From Glycomyces xiaoerkulensis (GTDB taxonomy: Bacteria > Actinomycetota > Actinomycetes > Mycobacteriales > Micromonosporaceae): a stretch of 64,000 nt of DNA. Below the pieces are notes generated by a model. That model did not search any database. It had not been told where the DNA came from and saw only the letters and a list, made by a program, of their open reading frames with translations. Numbering within the stretch: the stretch's first letter is position 1; the number at the start of each line of letters is the position of its first letter. Position numbers and translations under genes: made by a program. The DNA lies in the NCBI RefSeq assembly GCF_002798405.1, contig NZ_PGGV01000027.1, positions 62,001 to 126,000 of the forward strand. Direction: 5' to 3'. Of this stretch, positions 44,501-52,940 are shown piece by piece.

Positions 44501-45721
44501 TCAGTCGGCCCGGCCGCCGGCGGGGTAGTCGACGGTGACGGTCCGGGGGTCCGCCAGTTCGGCCCTCGGGGCCCAGCATTCGTAGACCCCGCGCTCCACG
44601 CAGGTCGCACCGGTCGACATCGCCGACTCCACGTCCGGCTGGGCGAGTCGGAGCCGGACCCAGTCCTCGTTGCGCCCCAGCACCAGCACCGGTACGTCGC
44701 GCCAGCGCGCGGTGGTGAAGAAGCGCCGCGGGCGGGTCACCGGGCTCCTGCTGCGCGCTCCGCGCGCATAGGTGTGGAAGCCGTGGCCGGGGTCGGCGGT
44801 CACCGGGACGCGCTCGCCGTCCTGCTCGCCCAGCAGGCCGGCGTGGACGGCCGGGTCCACTCGGAACAGCGCCCGGCCCTGTTCCAGGCCGGGGACGAGG
44901 CTGATCAGGTCGCGGTGCCGGGCGCCTGCCACGCGGTCCCAGACGTTCGTCTGCGGCTGGTACTGGAACAGCGAGACCTCGTAGCCGTCCTGTGTGTAGG
45001 CCAGGATCTCGGCCTGCGCCGTCAGCGGCAGGTCGGCCAGGTGCGCCGAGGCGAACTCCGGGATCAGTTGGTCGCCGCTGGGCAGGAAGCCGGTGCCCAG
45101 GACCATCGGTCCGCGGCGTTCGCGGCTGGGCATCGAGAACAGTCCGGGGAAGTGCCGCGCCTCGGTGCTGACGTAGTCGCGGGGGCCGATCGCCCTCCAC
45201 CGCAGGGCGAAGGCCACGTCGTTCACCTGGTCGGGGTCGCCGGCCAGGACCTTCCGGTCGGCCGGGGTCCGCAGGTGGGCCACGTCGAACTCGCGGAAGC
45301 AGACGCCGCTCACCAGCGGCGGGCTGGTGAGCTGCCGGGCTACCTGCTGGCGGTTCAGCGGCTTGACCATGCGGGTGCCCACCGAGACGAACGCGGTGGC
45401 GCGCACCGCTGCGACGAGCGCTCGTTCGGCGGACTCGATTCGCGGGTTCTGGCTGCAGCGCTGGACGGTGCCGAAGTCGGCCCCGGGCATGAGCGGGACC
45501 GAGACGGGCGCCACCCCGGTGCGGAGCATCTCGGCTCCGGCGCTGGCCACTTCGGAGGCGTGGACGTAGCGGTGGAAGGTGCGCCCGGTCGGCCGGAAGC
45601 CGTTCTCGTGGGTGTCCGAATAGATCTCGAACGCCGCTCCTCCGGCGATGGGGCGCGCGGTGTAGCGCCTGTCGTGCCAGACGATCTCGGTGGTTGAGGT
45701 CGTGGATGCCGGGGCCTGCAT
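44501..45721 (-). CDS. Unrecognised protein, 406 aa
   Basis: I do not recognise this family. The ATG at 45721 is the first that follows non-coding-looking sequence; no clear ribosome site is present and the frame extends to 45790. The product has no signal peptide or transmembrane segment. It contains several Tyr/Trp/Phe-rich blocks such as RRYTARPIAGGAAFEIYSD near the start, SGVCFREFDVAHLRTP (about 165-180) and a C-terminal module (about 330-400) with RWRDVPVLVLGRNEDWVRL and a GVYECWAPRAEL end. The Cys-Val-Glu-Arg-Gly-Val-Tyr-Glu pattern might be a substrate- or metal-binding site, but no enzyme motif is clear. It overlaps nothing and is convergent with dprA. Confidence 0.7.
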   Translation of the reverse strand: MQAPASTTSTTEIVWHDRRYTARPIAGGAAFEIYSDTHENGFRPTGRTFHRYVHASEVASAGAEMLRTGVAPVSVPLMPGADFGTVQRCSQNPRIESAERALVAAVRATAFVSVGTRMVKPLNRQQVARQLTSPPLVSGVCFREFDVAHLRTPADRKVLAGDPDQVNDVAFALRWRAIGPRDYVSTEARHFPGLFSMPSRERRGPMVLGTGFLPSGDQLIPEFASAHLADLPLTAQAEILAYTQDGYEVSLFQYQPQTNVWDRVAGARHRDLISLVPGLEQGRALFRVDPAVHAGLLGEQDGERVPVTADPGHGFHTYARGARSRSPVTRPRRFFTTARWRDVPVLVLGRNEDWVRLRLAQPDVESAMSTGATCVERGVYECWAPRAELADPRTVTVDYPAGGRAD

Positions 45722-45799
45722 GCTGCGAAGATTACCGAAGTCGGGCAACCGGGAGGTGAACCGAGCGTGAACATGCGCTCCCGGCGCCACGGAACGTGC

Positions 45800-46930
45800 T
45801 CAGGTGGTTTCGGTGATCTTCTTGAGTCCGCGTGGCGCGTCCGGGTTCTCACCGCGCTCGATCGCCAGGTGCAGCGCGAGTTGCTGCAGCGGAAGGATGT
45901 CGAGGATGGCGGCCAGCCGTTCGTCGACCGCCGGGGTCCGCAGGCGGGCGGTCTGCCCGGGCAGGTCGGCCGCGCCGACCACGACCACGTCGGCGCGCTG
46001 GTGCTCGAGTTGGGTTAGGACGTTCCACATCGCGTGGCCGCCGGGGCCGGCGCCGACGACGGCGAGCACCGGCACGCCCGGGTCGGTCATCGCCAGCGGC
46101 CCGTGCAGGAGATCGGCCCCCGAGAACGCCAGCGCCGGCAGGTAGGAGGTCTCCATGAGTTTGAGCGCGGTCTCCCGGGCGGTCGGGTAGGCGTAGCCGC
46201 GGCCGGTGGTCACGAACCGGTCGGCGAACCGGTAGCGGCCGGCCAGCTCGCCGGCGCCGGAGTCGTCGAGCACGTCGTGGGCCAGTTCGGGCAGCTTCTC
46301 CAGCCCGGCCGCCTCGGCCGGGTCGGGGTGCCCGTTGCCGGTGCGGACGCCTTCGACCAGCAGCAGGAGGGTGAGCAGCTCGGCGGTGTAGGTCTTGGTG
46401 GCGGCGACGGCCCGCTCGTGGCCGGCGCGGACGCTCAGGTGGAGTTCGGCCTCGGCCGCCAGCGGTGAGGCGGGGTCGTTGGTCACCGCGAGGGTCAGTG
46501 CGCCGGAGGCTCGGGCGGCGGCCACCACCTGGGCCAGGTCGGGTGAGCCGCCGGACTGGCTGACGGCGACCACGAGGCTGCCCGACCAGTCCGGGCGGGA
46601 GTCGTAGACGGTGACCACCGACGGGCTGGCCAGGCTCGCGGGCAGTCCGAGGCGGATCTCGGTGAGGTAGGCGGCGTACAGGGCGGCGTGGTCGGAGGTG
46701 CCCCGGGCGGTGAACACGACCGAGCGGGGGCGGTACTCGGCGATGCGGGCGGCCACGGCGGCGATGTCGCCGGCGCGGTCGTCGAGGAGGCCGGCCAGGA
46801 CGTCGGGCTGCTCGGCGATGTCGGCGGCCATGCCGCTGCCGCGGCGGGGCTCGCGCGGCGCCGACGGGCTCGAGCCGGGCCGGTCGTCGGGGGCGGGCTC
46901 CTCGGCTGCGCCGATGCGGGGCTGGGTCAC
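45800..46930 (-). CDS. SIS-domain sugar-phosphate isomerase/deaminase-like protein
   Basis: The 376-residue protein has two SIS domains of the GlmS-isomerase type without the glutaminase part. The first is at about 50-190 (SVVFTARGTSDHAALYAAYL, VVAVSQSGGSPD), the second at about 210-350 (VTTGRGYAYPTARETALKLMET). The C-terminus DAPRGLKKITETT matches the NagB-II/AgaS-type deaminase and GlmS-like tails. Likely substrate is an amino-sugar 6-phosphate (inference). The first 35 residues are a disordered Pro/Arg-rich extension. The GTG at 46930 follows AAGGAG, and an AT-rich promoter region (TAATAT at about 46959) lies upstream. Confidence 0.88.
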   Translation of the reverse strand: MTQPRIGAAEEPAPDDRPGSSPSAPREPRRGSGMAADIAEQPDVLAGLLDDRAGDIAAVAARIAEYRPRSVVFTARGTSDHAALYAAYLTEIRLGLPASLASPSVVTVYDSRPDWSGSLVVAVSQSGGSPDLAQVVAAARASGALTLAVTNDPASPLAAEAELHLSVRAGHERAVAATKTYTAELLTLLLLVEGVRTGNGHPDPAEAAGLEKLPELAHDVLDDSGAGELAGRYRFADRFVTTGRGYAYPTARETALKLMETSYLPALAFSGADLLHGPLAMTDPGVPVLAVVGAGPGGHAMWNVLTQLEHQRADVVVVGAADLPGQTARLRTPAVDERLAAILDILPLQQLALHLAIERGENPDAPRGLKKITETT

Positions 46931-47119
46931 GTGACGCTCCTTGTACGCGTACTGCCAAATATTAAATAAACCTTCATAATGAGCCTAGACGACCCTCGGG
47001 CGCCGCGTCCACCGCCGCCTGTTGACCTACGCTAGCCCTCGGTTCCCGCTTACGGCTTCAGAGTGATCGCGGCGTTGCCGGTATGGTGGAGCCCTGCGAA
47101 CACCGACCAAGGAGGAGCG

Positions 47120-47194
47120 ATGGCCAAAGACGCCCGTAAGCGCAAGGCGCGCAAGAAGAAGTCCGCCAACCACGGGAAGCGCCCGAACAGCTAG
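47120..47194 (+). CDS. 50S ribosomal protein bL37 (24 aa)
   Basis: An ATG at 47120 with AAGGAGGAG in front opens a 24-residue, extremely basic protein (MAKDARKRKARKKKSANH then GKRPNS). Its length, the KKSANHGKRPNS end and the Lys/Arg content match bL37, a small actinobacterial 50S protein first seen in mycobacterial ribosome structures. A strong hairpin follows. The gene is in its usual neighbourhood near a regulator and rsrA/sigR. Standard annotation often misses it because of its length. Confidence 0.88.
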   Translation: MAKDARKRKARKKKSANHGKRPNS

Positions 47195-47200
47195 CGCGCA

Positions 47201-47224
47201 GCGGGGCGGGCGCTCTCGCCCCGC
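47201..47224 (+). terminator. Hairpin after bL37
   Basis: GCGGGGCG (47201-47208) pairs with CGCCCCGC (47217-47224), 8-bp stem and 8-nt loop, 7 bp after the stop. Confidence 0.6.
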
Positions 47225-47266
47225 CGTCGCCTGGCAGCAGCGGGTAACGATCGAAACCTTGCCCAG

Positions 47267-47896
47267 ATGACCGAAGCGCCGCGCGAATCGCGCGACAAGA
47301 GCCGGCCCAGCACCCGCGAGCGCATCCAGCAGACCGCGATCGCGCTGTTCACCGAGCTGGGGTACGAACGCACGTCCCTCCGGGAGATCGCCGAGCAACT
47401 CGGCGTCACCAAGGCCGCCCTGTACTACCACTTCAAGACCAAGGAAGACATCGCGGCGAGCTTCTTCGACTCGTACGCCGAGGACGTCGACCGCATCTGC
47501 GAGTGGGGCGAGGCCCGGCCCCGGAACCTCGAGACCCGGACCGAGCTGCTCCGCCGCTACGCCGAGGTGATCCGCTCGCACGTCCCGGTGCTGCGGTTCA
47601 TGCAGAACAACCAGGCAGCGCTCACCCGGCTCGACCGACGCTCGGTCTTCCGGCGGCGCCAGCGGCGGCTCCACGCGCTCCTGGTCGACGAGGACGACGA
47701 GCTGATCCACCGCCTCCGCGCCTGGGACGCCATCACGACCCTCTACAGCAACTGGATCACCTTCCCCCGCACCACCGATTCGGACCAGGAGCTGCGGGCG
47801 GCGTCGCTGACGATCTCGATCCGGCTGCTGGAGGCCAACGCGCGGGAGCAGGCCGAACAGGCCGCCGCCCGGAACGGGGAAGCGGGAGGCTCCTAG
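47267..47896 (+). CDS. TetR-family transcriptional regulator
   Basis: The 209-residue protein has a TetR helix-turn-helix (about 18-62) with TSLREIAEQLGVTKAALYYHFKTKEDI. The C-terminal ligand domain has no assigned ligand. No ribosome site is visible before the ATG. It is convergent with rsrA; the two stops share CTAG at 47893-47896. Confidence 0.9.
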   Translation: MTEAPRESRDKSRPSTRERIQQTAIALFTELGYERTSLREIAEQLGVTKAALYYHFKTKEDIAASFFDSYAEDVDRICEWGEARPRNLETRTELLRRYAEVIRSHVPVLRFMQNNQAALTRLDRRSVFRRRQRRLHALLVDEDDELIHRLRAWDAITTLYSNWITFPRTTDSDQELRAASLTISIRLLEANAREQAEQAAARNGEAGGS

Positions 47897-48195
47897 CGCT
47901 TCCGCTCGGCGGTGGTCTCGGTGAAGGCGCCCCCGACCTGCTCGATGGCGTTGAGTTTCGCCCGCAGGCGGTCCTTGACCTCGTCGGGGGCCCGCTCCTG
48001 GCTGCAGCACCGGCGGACGATCGTGCGGACCTCCTCCTCGATGCCGTATTCGGCCAGGCAGGGCGAGCACTCGTCGAGATGCGCCCGGATCACCGAGCGC
48101 CGGACGTCGGAGCACTCGCCGTCGATGTAGAGGTAGACCTCTTCGAGGACCTCGCGACAGTCGAGGTCGGGCTGCTCCGGTTCGCGGCTGGTCAC
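47893..48195 (-). CDS. rsrA: Zinc-binding anti-sigma factor RsrA
   Basis: RsrA holds SigR inactive under reducing conditions; oxidation of its cysteines releases the sigma factor. The 100-residue protein has the zinc motif HLDECSPC (His39, Cys43, Cys46) and additional Cys at 13, 28, 63 and 64. The GTG start at 48195 overlaps the sigR stop by 4 bp (GTGA), the usual translational coupling. It is convergent with a TetR gene. Confidence 0.95.
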   Translation of the reverse strand: MTSREPEQPDLDCREVLEEVYLYIDGECSDVRRSVIRAHLDECSPCLAEYGIEEEVRTIVRRCCSQERAPDEVKDRLRAKLNAIEQVGGAFTETTAERKR

Positions 48196-48965
48196 CGTTG
48201 TCCCTCCCGTGCGGTCGACAGGCCGTGCTCCTCGGCGTAGGCGCTCAGCATCTGGCGGAGCTGGCGCCGGCCCCGGTGGAGCCGCGACATGACCGTGCCG
48301 ATCGGAGTGCCCATGATCTCGGCGATCTCCTTGTACGAGAAGCCTTCGACGTCGGCCAGGTAGACCGTGAGCCGGAAGTCCTCGCCGAGGCTCTGCAGGG
48401 CCTCCTTGACGTCGGAGTCCGGCAGGTGGTCGAGCGCCTCGGCCTCGGCCGAGCGCAGACCGGTGGGGCTGTGCGACTCGGCGTCGGCCAACTGCCAGTC
48501 GGTGATCTCCTCGGTCGGAGAGGTCTGCGGCTGGCGCTTCCTCTTCCGGTAGGAGTTGATGTAGGTGTTGGTGAGGATGCGGTACAGCCACGCCTTGAGG
48601 TTGGTGCCCTCGCGGAACTGGTGGAACTTCGAGTAGGCCTTCAGGTAGGTCTCCTGGACCAGGTCCTCGGCGTCGGCCGGGTTGCGCGTCATGCGCAGCG
48701 CGGCGCCGTAGAGCTGGTCGAGCAGGGGCATCGCGTCGCGCTCGAAGCGCTCGCGCCGCTCCCCGCTGGTCTCGCCGCCTGACTCGGTCACCGTCTCCCT
48801 CTCGTCGAGAATCGCCTCCGAGCCTACGGCAGCGGCGCGGGACTCGACGGGGGAAATACGGGTGCCGGTGACGTGGTCGTCCTCGATGTCGGGGGTCCAC
48901 TCGGGTCCGCGCAGCAACGCGGCCACGCGCTGGTCATCGCGGGTCTGCCGGACGGTCATCATCAT
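48192..48965 (-). CDS. sigR: Redox-responsive ECF sigma factor SigR (long form; short form from 48791)
   Basis: SigR (SigH in mycobacteria) directs the thiol-oxidative stress regulon. The core has region 2 with [21 protein letters not shown] and [19 protein letters not shown], and region 4 with [24 protein letters not shown] ending in the [19 protein letters not shown] helix-turn-helix. Two starts are plausible. GTG 48791 with GAGGGAG upstream gives 199 residues, the usual SigR. ATG 48965 adds 58 residues that keep strong G/C codon bias, like the unstable SigR' form of Streptomyces. A SigR-type promoter lies 71-96 bp upstream of the long start. Coupled to rsrA. Confidence 0.94.
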   Translation of the reverse strand: MMMTVRQTRDDQRVAALLRGPEWTPDIEDDHVTGTRISPVESRAAAVGSEAILDERETVTESGGETSGERRERFERDAMPLLDQLYGAALRMTRNPADAEDLVQETYLKAYSKFHQFREGTNLKAWLYRILTNTYINSYRKRKRQPQTSPTEEITDWQLADAESHSPTGLRSAEAEALDHLPDSDVKEALQSLGEDFRLTVYLADVEGFSYKEIAEIMGTPIGTVMSRLHRGRRQLRQMLSAYAEEHGLSTAREGQR

Positions 48966-49035
48966 GCGGGTTACGCACCTCACCTTGCCGATAGCGGGCT
49001 CGCGCGCTCGTCGTCCGCCGAGCCTCGAACCGCAC

Positions 49036-49061
49036 AACGCCGACCGCCCCCGGTTCATTCC
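49036..49061 (-). promoter_or_regulatory. SigR-type promoter for sigR (GGAAT-N18-GTT)
   Basis: On the minus strand GGAAT (49057-49061, in GGGGAATG) is followed by exactly 18 bases and GTT (49036-49038). This matches the published SigR/SigH consensus of GGGAAT, an 18-nt spacer and GTT. The transcript would include the long sigR start, as in the Streptomyces positive-feedback loop. Confidence 0.8.
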
Positions 49062-49289
49062 CCGGGACCGGCCCCGGCGGCCGTCGCCTTCGCCACACCG
49101 CCCGGATACGTCCGTTATGGGGCGAATCCGTAACTTCGCCGGTCCTGGCTCGTTATCGTGTGTGGGTCCGCGAGGGCCCTGAGCGCGGCGAGAGATCGGC
49201 GCGCGAACTCCCAGTACCTGCCCCGGGTCGGCGGAGCTGACACCGCCGCCGGCCCGGGGAGGTTCACCGCACCGTCCGGGGACGCGAAA

Positions 49290-49317
49290 CCGCGACGCCC
49301 CGCAGCGGGCATCGCGG
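49290..49317. terminator. Hairpin after whiB
   Basis: CCGCGACGCCC (49290-49300) pairs with GGGCATCGCGG (49307-49317) with one C-A mismatch. It lies 23 bp past the whiB stop on the minus strand. The rest of the 374-bp gap 48966-49339 holds the sigR promoter and otherwise nothing I can name. Confidence 0.5.
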
Positions 49318-49339
49318 CCGCATCCGGTTCCTTCCGTGT

Positions 49340-49690
49340 TCAGGCCCCCACCGCGAGGGGGTTGACGTCCTTCCAGGCCTCGATCATCGCCCGGCGCTCG
49401 CGGGGGGCGGTCGCCCCCCACACGCCGTGGCGGTCGCGGGCCTCGAGTGCCCGCACCAGGCACGGAGTCCTGACCGGGCAGGAAGCGCAGATCTCGAGCG
49501 CCTCGTCCACCGGCTCACGGGGCTCGGGGAACATCACGTCGGGATCGGCGTCGGCGCAGTTGCCCTGGCGCAGCCAGTCGTCCGCGCTCATCCGGTATTC
49601 GTTTCTGATCGCACTGCGGTACTCGGCGGCGCTGAGCAACCGGGGGTCTCTCCGGGCCTGCGCTACCTCTTCGGGGCGGATTCGCCGCAT
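49340..49690 (-). CDS. WhiB-family iron-sulfur transcription factor
   Basis: The 116-residue protein has the four cluster cysteines at 45, 68, 71 and 77 (NCADADPD...[10 protein letters not shown] pattern), followed by the [11 protein letters not shown] turn and a basic/hydrophobic tail. Wbl proteins bind a 4Fe-4S cluster and often partner with the primary sigma factor. The ATG at 49690 is secure (GGGAGG 5 nt upstream), which means the protein has a 30-residue N-terminal extension not seen in WhiB1-type members. Which Wbl class it belongs to cannot be read with certainty. It precedes sigR on the same strand but is separated by a hairpin. Confidence 0.93.
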   Translation of the reverse strand: MRRIRPEEVAQARRDPRLLSAAEYRSAIRNEYRMSADDWLRQGNCADADPDVMFPEPREPVDEALEICASCPVRTPCLVRALEARDRHGVWGATAPRERRAMIEAWKDVNPLAVGA

Positions 49691-49838
49691 CTGTTCCTCC
49701 CTTAGCCGTCCGCCGCCGACTGCCTTCGCGGAGGGGTACGAGACTCCGGAGGAAGCTGCTCCTCACCGTCGACGGCGGCTTTAACACGAAAGACGGGCGT
49801 CGTGGGGTACAGATACCGATCGGGCATGGTGATAGACC

Positions 49839-50546
49839 TCACACCCCAGGCAGGGCGTTCGGACCTTCCCCGGCATCAACCGGACGAACCAATTCGGGCC
49901 CCTCGTTGCCGGTCCGGCCCACCGCGCGGCCGACCCTGCGGACCTCCAGGTGCTCCGGCAGCGCCGGATCCGGGCCCGCCAGCAGCTCGCCCTCGTCGGC
50001 GTCCTCCTCCCCCAGCCACGCTGAGAACCGTTCGGGCGGAAGCACATAGGGCATCCGGTCGTGGACGGCCTCCAGCGCCTCACCCATCGCCGGGCAGGTG
50101 AGGACCGTGAAACTTAGCAGGCGCGCCTCGCCCCGGTTCCAGCTCTCCCACAGCCCTGCGAAGACGACTCCACCCGGTCGGGTGAAAAAATACGGCTGCT
50201 TGCCGCCTCCGGGGAGCTTCCGCCACTCGTACCAGCCGTCGGCCGGAACCAGCGCCCGCCGCGCGGCGAACGGCCGGCGATAGGCCTTCGAGGTGGCCAC
50301 GGTCTCGATGCGGGCGTTGAACATCCGCACCCCGATCCCCGGATCCGAGGCCCACGGCGGCACCAGCCCCCAGCGCGCCTCCTCCACCACGCGGGCGGCG
50401 CGGCTCTCGGAGCGCCGCACCACCGGGGCGGCCGAGGTCGGCGCGATGTTCCACTTCGGCGCCCACGCCCCGGCGACGAGGTCGTCGGCGTCGAACAGAG
50501 CGGCCATGTCGCCGCCGGACTTGCTGTTGGCGTACCTTCCGCACAT
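49839..50546 (-). CDS. SRAP (HMCES/YedK) abasic-site protein
   Basis: SRAP proteins cross-link to abasic sites in single-stranded DNA through the N-terminal Cys. The 235-residue protein begins MCGRYA, so Cys2 becomes the N-terminus after Met removal. Other active-site residues are in KWNIAPTSAAPV (Asn), PADGWYEW (Glu) and EAVHDRMPYVL (His). The tail after about 210 is variable. It is divergent from aroA, 65 bp apart. Role in DNA repair is family knowledge. Confidence 0.95.
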   Translation of the reverse strand: MCGRYANSKSGGDMAALFDADDLVAGAWAPKWNIAPTSAAPVVRRSESRAARVVEEARWGLVPPWASDPGIGVRMFNARIETVATSKAYRRPFAARRALVPADGWYEWRKLPGGGKQPYFFTRPGGVVFAGLWESWNRGEARLLSFTVLTCPAMGEALEAVHDRMPYVLPPERFSAWLGEEDADEGELLAGPDPALPEHLEVRRVGRAVGRTGNEGPELVRPVDAGEGPNALPGV

Positions 50547-50611
50547 GACCTCAAACTAGCCTCCGGCACCGACAAGCGGGCCCGGAGCGGCGGGACGACT
50601 AGAATGGCGGC

Positions 50612-51934
50612 GTGACAGGAACCGCCGCACCCAAGCAACGCCGATGGACTCCGCCCTACGCCGAGTCCGCGCTCGACGCCGTCGTCCGCGTGCCGGGCTC
50701 GAAGTCGATGACCGCCCGCGCGCTGGTCCTCGCGAGCATCGCCACCGGCCCCTCCACCATCAGGCGGCCCCTGCGTTCCCGCGACACGCTGCTGATGGTC
50801 GACGCCCTCCGCTCGCTCGGCATCGGGATCGACACCACCGACGCCGAGGCGTGGACGGTGACCCCCGGACCGCTGCGCGGCGGCGCCGCGGTCGACTGCG
50901 GCCTGGCCGGCACCGTCATGCGCTTCCTGCCGCCGGTCGCGGCCCTCGCCGACGGCACGGTGGCCTTCGACGGCGACCCGCACGCCCGCAAGCGCCCCAA
51001 CGACGGCGTCATCAAGGCCCTGCGCGACCTCGGCGTCGGCATCGACGACGGCGGCCGCGCCGCACTGCCGTTCACCGTCCGCGGCGGCGGCGCGATCGAG
51101 GGCGGCGAACTGGCGATCGACGCCTCCAAGACCTCTCAGCTCGTCAGCGCCCTGCTGATGGCCGCTCCCCGCTTCGAGCGCGGGCTCGACCTGCGCCACG
51201 TCGGCGACAAGCCCGTGCCGAGCCGGCCCTACCTGGACATGGTCGTCCAGATGCTCCGCCAGGCCGGCGCCGAAGTCGACGACTCCGAACCGGACCGCTG
51301 GCGCGTCGCCCCGGGCGAGCTGCACGGCCGCGAATGGGTCATCGAGCCCGACCTCCAGAACGCCGCGCCGCTCCTGTGCGCCGCGGTGGCCGTCGGCGGC
51401 CGCGTCACCGTCGTCGACTGGCCCACCGAGACCACGCAGGCCGGAGACCGGATCCGCGACATCCTGGTCGAACTCGGCTCCCGCGTCGAATGGAGCCGCG
51501 GCGGGCTCACCGTCGTCGGTGCTCCCAGCATCCTGACGGCCGACCTCGACCTGTCCGACGCCTCCGAACTGACCCCGTCGCTGGCGGCCCTGTTCGGCAT
51601 CAACCGCGGGCCGTCCACGATCCGCGGCGTCGGCCACATCAGGGGCCACGAGACCGACCGCATCGCGGCCCTGGCCAAGGAGCTGACCAAGCTCGGGGCC
51701 GAGGTCACCGAGCACGACGACGGCCTCACCGTCTCCGGCCGCAACACCCGCCCGATGACCTGGGAGACCTACGCCGACCACCGCATGGCCCACGCCGGCG
51801 CCCTCGTCGGCCTGGTCACCCCCGACTTCCGGCTCTCGGACGTCGGCTGCGTGTCCAAGACCTGGCCCGAGTTCGCCAGCGTCTGGGAGCAGACGATCCT
51901 CGCCCGCGGCAACGCCTACGGAGCCGAGGCGTAG
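50612..51934 (+). CDS. aroA: 3-phosphoshikimate 1-carboxyvinyltransferase (EPSP synthase)
   Basis: AroA transfers enolpyruvyl from PEP to shikimate-3-phosphate in the aromatic amino acid pathway. The 440-residue enzyme has the substrate loop VPGSKSMTARALVLAS, the LAGTVMRFLPPVAAL block, and the later RIRDILVELG and DASELTPSLAALFG parts of the two-domain fold. A closing YADHRMAHAGALVG block contains conserved catalytic residues. GTG start at 50612. It is followed directly by rsgA (stop/start overlap TAGTG) and hisN, the conserved actinobacterial order near sigR. Confidence 0.97.
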   Translation: MTGTAAPKQRRWTPPYAESALDAVVRVPGSKSMTARALVLASIATGPSTIRRPLRSRDTLLMVDALRSLGIGIDTTDAEAWTVTPGPLRGGAAVDCGLAGTVMRFLPPVAALADGTVAFDGDPHARKRPNDGVIKALRDLGVGIDDGGRAALPFTVRGGGAIEGGELAIDASKTSQLVSALLMAAPRFERGLDLRHVGDKPVPSRPYLDMVVQMLRQAGAEVDDSEPDRWRVAPGELHGREWVIEPDLQNAAPLLCAAVAVGGRVTVVDWPTETTQAGDRIRDILVELGSRVEWSRGGLTVVGAPSILTADLDLSDASELTPSLAALFGINRGPSTIRGVGHIRGHETDRIAALAKELTKLGAEVTEHDDGLTVSGRNTRPMTWETYADHRMAHAGALVGLVTPDFRLSDVGCVSKTWPEFASVWEQTILARGNAYGAEA

Positions 51935-52926
51935 TGCCGGCGCGGGACTGGGACGAGGACGACGTGCGGGTGCGCCCCGGCCGCCGCTCCCGCCCCAGGA
52001 CCAAGATCCGCCCCAAGCACGAGAACGCCCGCGAGGGATTCGTCACCGCCGTCGACCGCGGCCGCTACACCTGCCTGGTCGACGGCACCACCGTCGTGGC
52101 CATGAAGGCCCGCGAGCTCGGCAGGCAGTCGATCGTCGTCGGCGACCGGGCCGCGCTCGTCGGCGACCTGTCCGGCGGCCCCGGCACCCTCGCCCGGATC
52201 GTGCGGATCGCCCCCCGCCACGGCCAACTGCGCCGCTCGGCCGACGACGAGAGCGCCGCCGAACGGGTCGTGGTCGCCAACGTCGACCAACTCGTCATCG
52301 TCGCCAGCCTCATCGACCCGCCCCTGCGGTACGGCTTCGTCGACCGCTGCCTGGTGGCCGCCTTCGACGCCGACGTGGCCCCGGTGCTGTGCCTGACCAA
52401 GACCGACCTGGCCGCCGACCGGCTCCCCGAAGTCGAGCGCTACTACGCCGGCCTCGACCTCACCCTGGTCACCACCCGGCCCGACGAGCCGCTCGACCGG
52501 CTCCTGGAGCTCCTGGACGGCCGGCAGAACGTCTTCTTCGGACACTCCGGGGTCGGCAAGTCGACCCTGGTCAACCGGCTCGTGCCCGGCGCCGACCGGG
52601 CCGTGGGCGAGGTCCGCGCCATCGGCAAGGGCTCGCACACCTCCACCAGCGTCGTCGCCCTCGGTCTGCCCGGCGGCGGCTGGGTTATCGACACCCCGGG
52701 CGTCCGCTCGTTCGGGCTTGCCCACGTCACCCCCGACTCCGTCCTCCGGGCCTTCCCCGAGCTCGAGGAGATCGCCGCCGACTGCCCGAGGGGCTGCACC
52801 CACACCCCCGAGATCGGCGACTGCGCGCTCGACGCCGAGATCGGCGACGCCGACCCCCGGGCGGGGCGCCTGGCCTCCTACCGCCGCATGCTGGGCTCGC
52901 TGGCCGAGGCCGACGCCAGGGACTGA
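51934..52926 (+). CDS. rsgA: Ribosome small-subunit GTPase RsgA
   Basis: RsgA checks 30S maturation using GTP. The 330-residue protein is circularly permuted, with the G4 motif TKTD (about 155-158) before G1 GHSGVGKST (about 205-213) and G3 DTPG. An N-terminal OB-fold (about 35-105) precedes the GTPase. The C-terminal zinc part has CPRGCTHTPEIGDC. The GTG at 51934 overlaps the aroA TAG by one base. The first 30 residues are an Arg-rich extension. Reading frame open upstream over aroA is shadow. Confidence 0.95.
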   Translation: MPARDWDEDDVRVRPGRRSRPRTKIRPKHENAREGFVTAVDRGRYTCLVDGTTVVAMKARELGRQSIVVGDRAALVGDLSGGPGTLARIVRIAPRHGQLRRSADDESAAERVVVANVDQLVIVASLIDPPLRYGFVDRCLVAAFDADVAPVLCLTKTDLAADRLPEVERYYAGLDLTLVTTRPDEPLDRLLELLDGRQNVFFGHSGVGKSTLVNRLVPGADRAVGEVRAIGKGSHTSTSVVALGLPGGGWVIDTPGVRSFGLAHVTPDSVLRAFPELEEIAADCPRGCTHTPEIGDCALDAEIGDADPRAGRLASYRRMLGSLAEADARD

Positions 52927-52940
52927 GTAGGATCGAACGC

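Noticed and set aside
48966-49339. Small ORF in the sigR-whiB gap
   Set aside because: Open frames lack ribosome sites and coding bias; the gap is explained by the promoter and hairpin.
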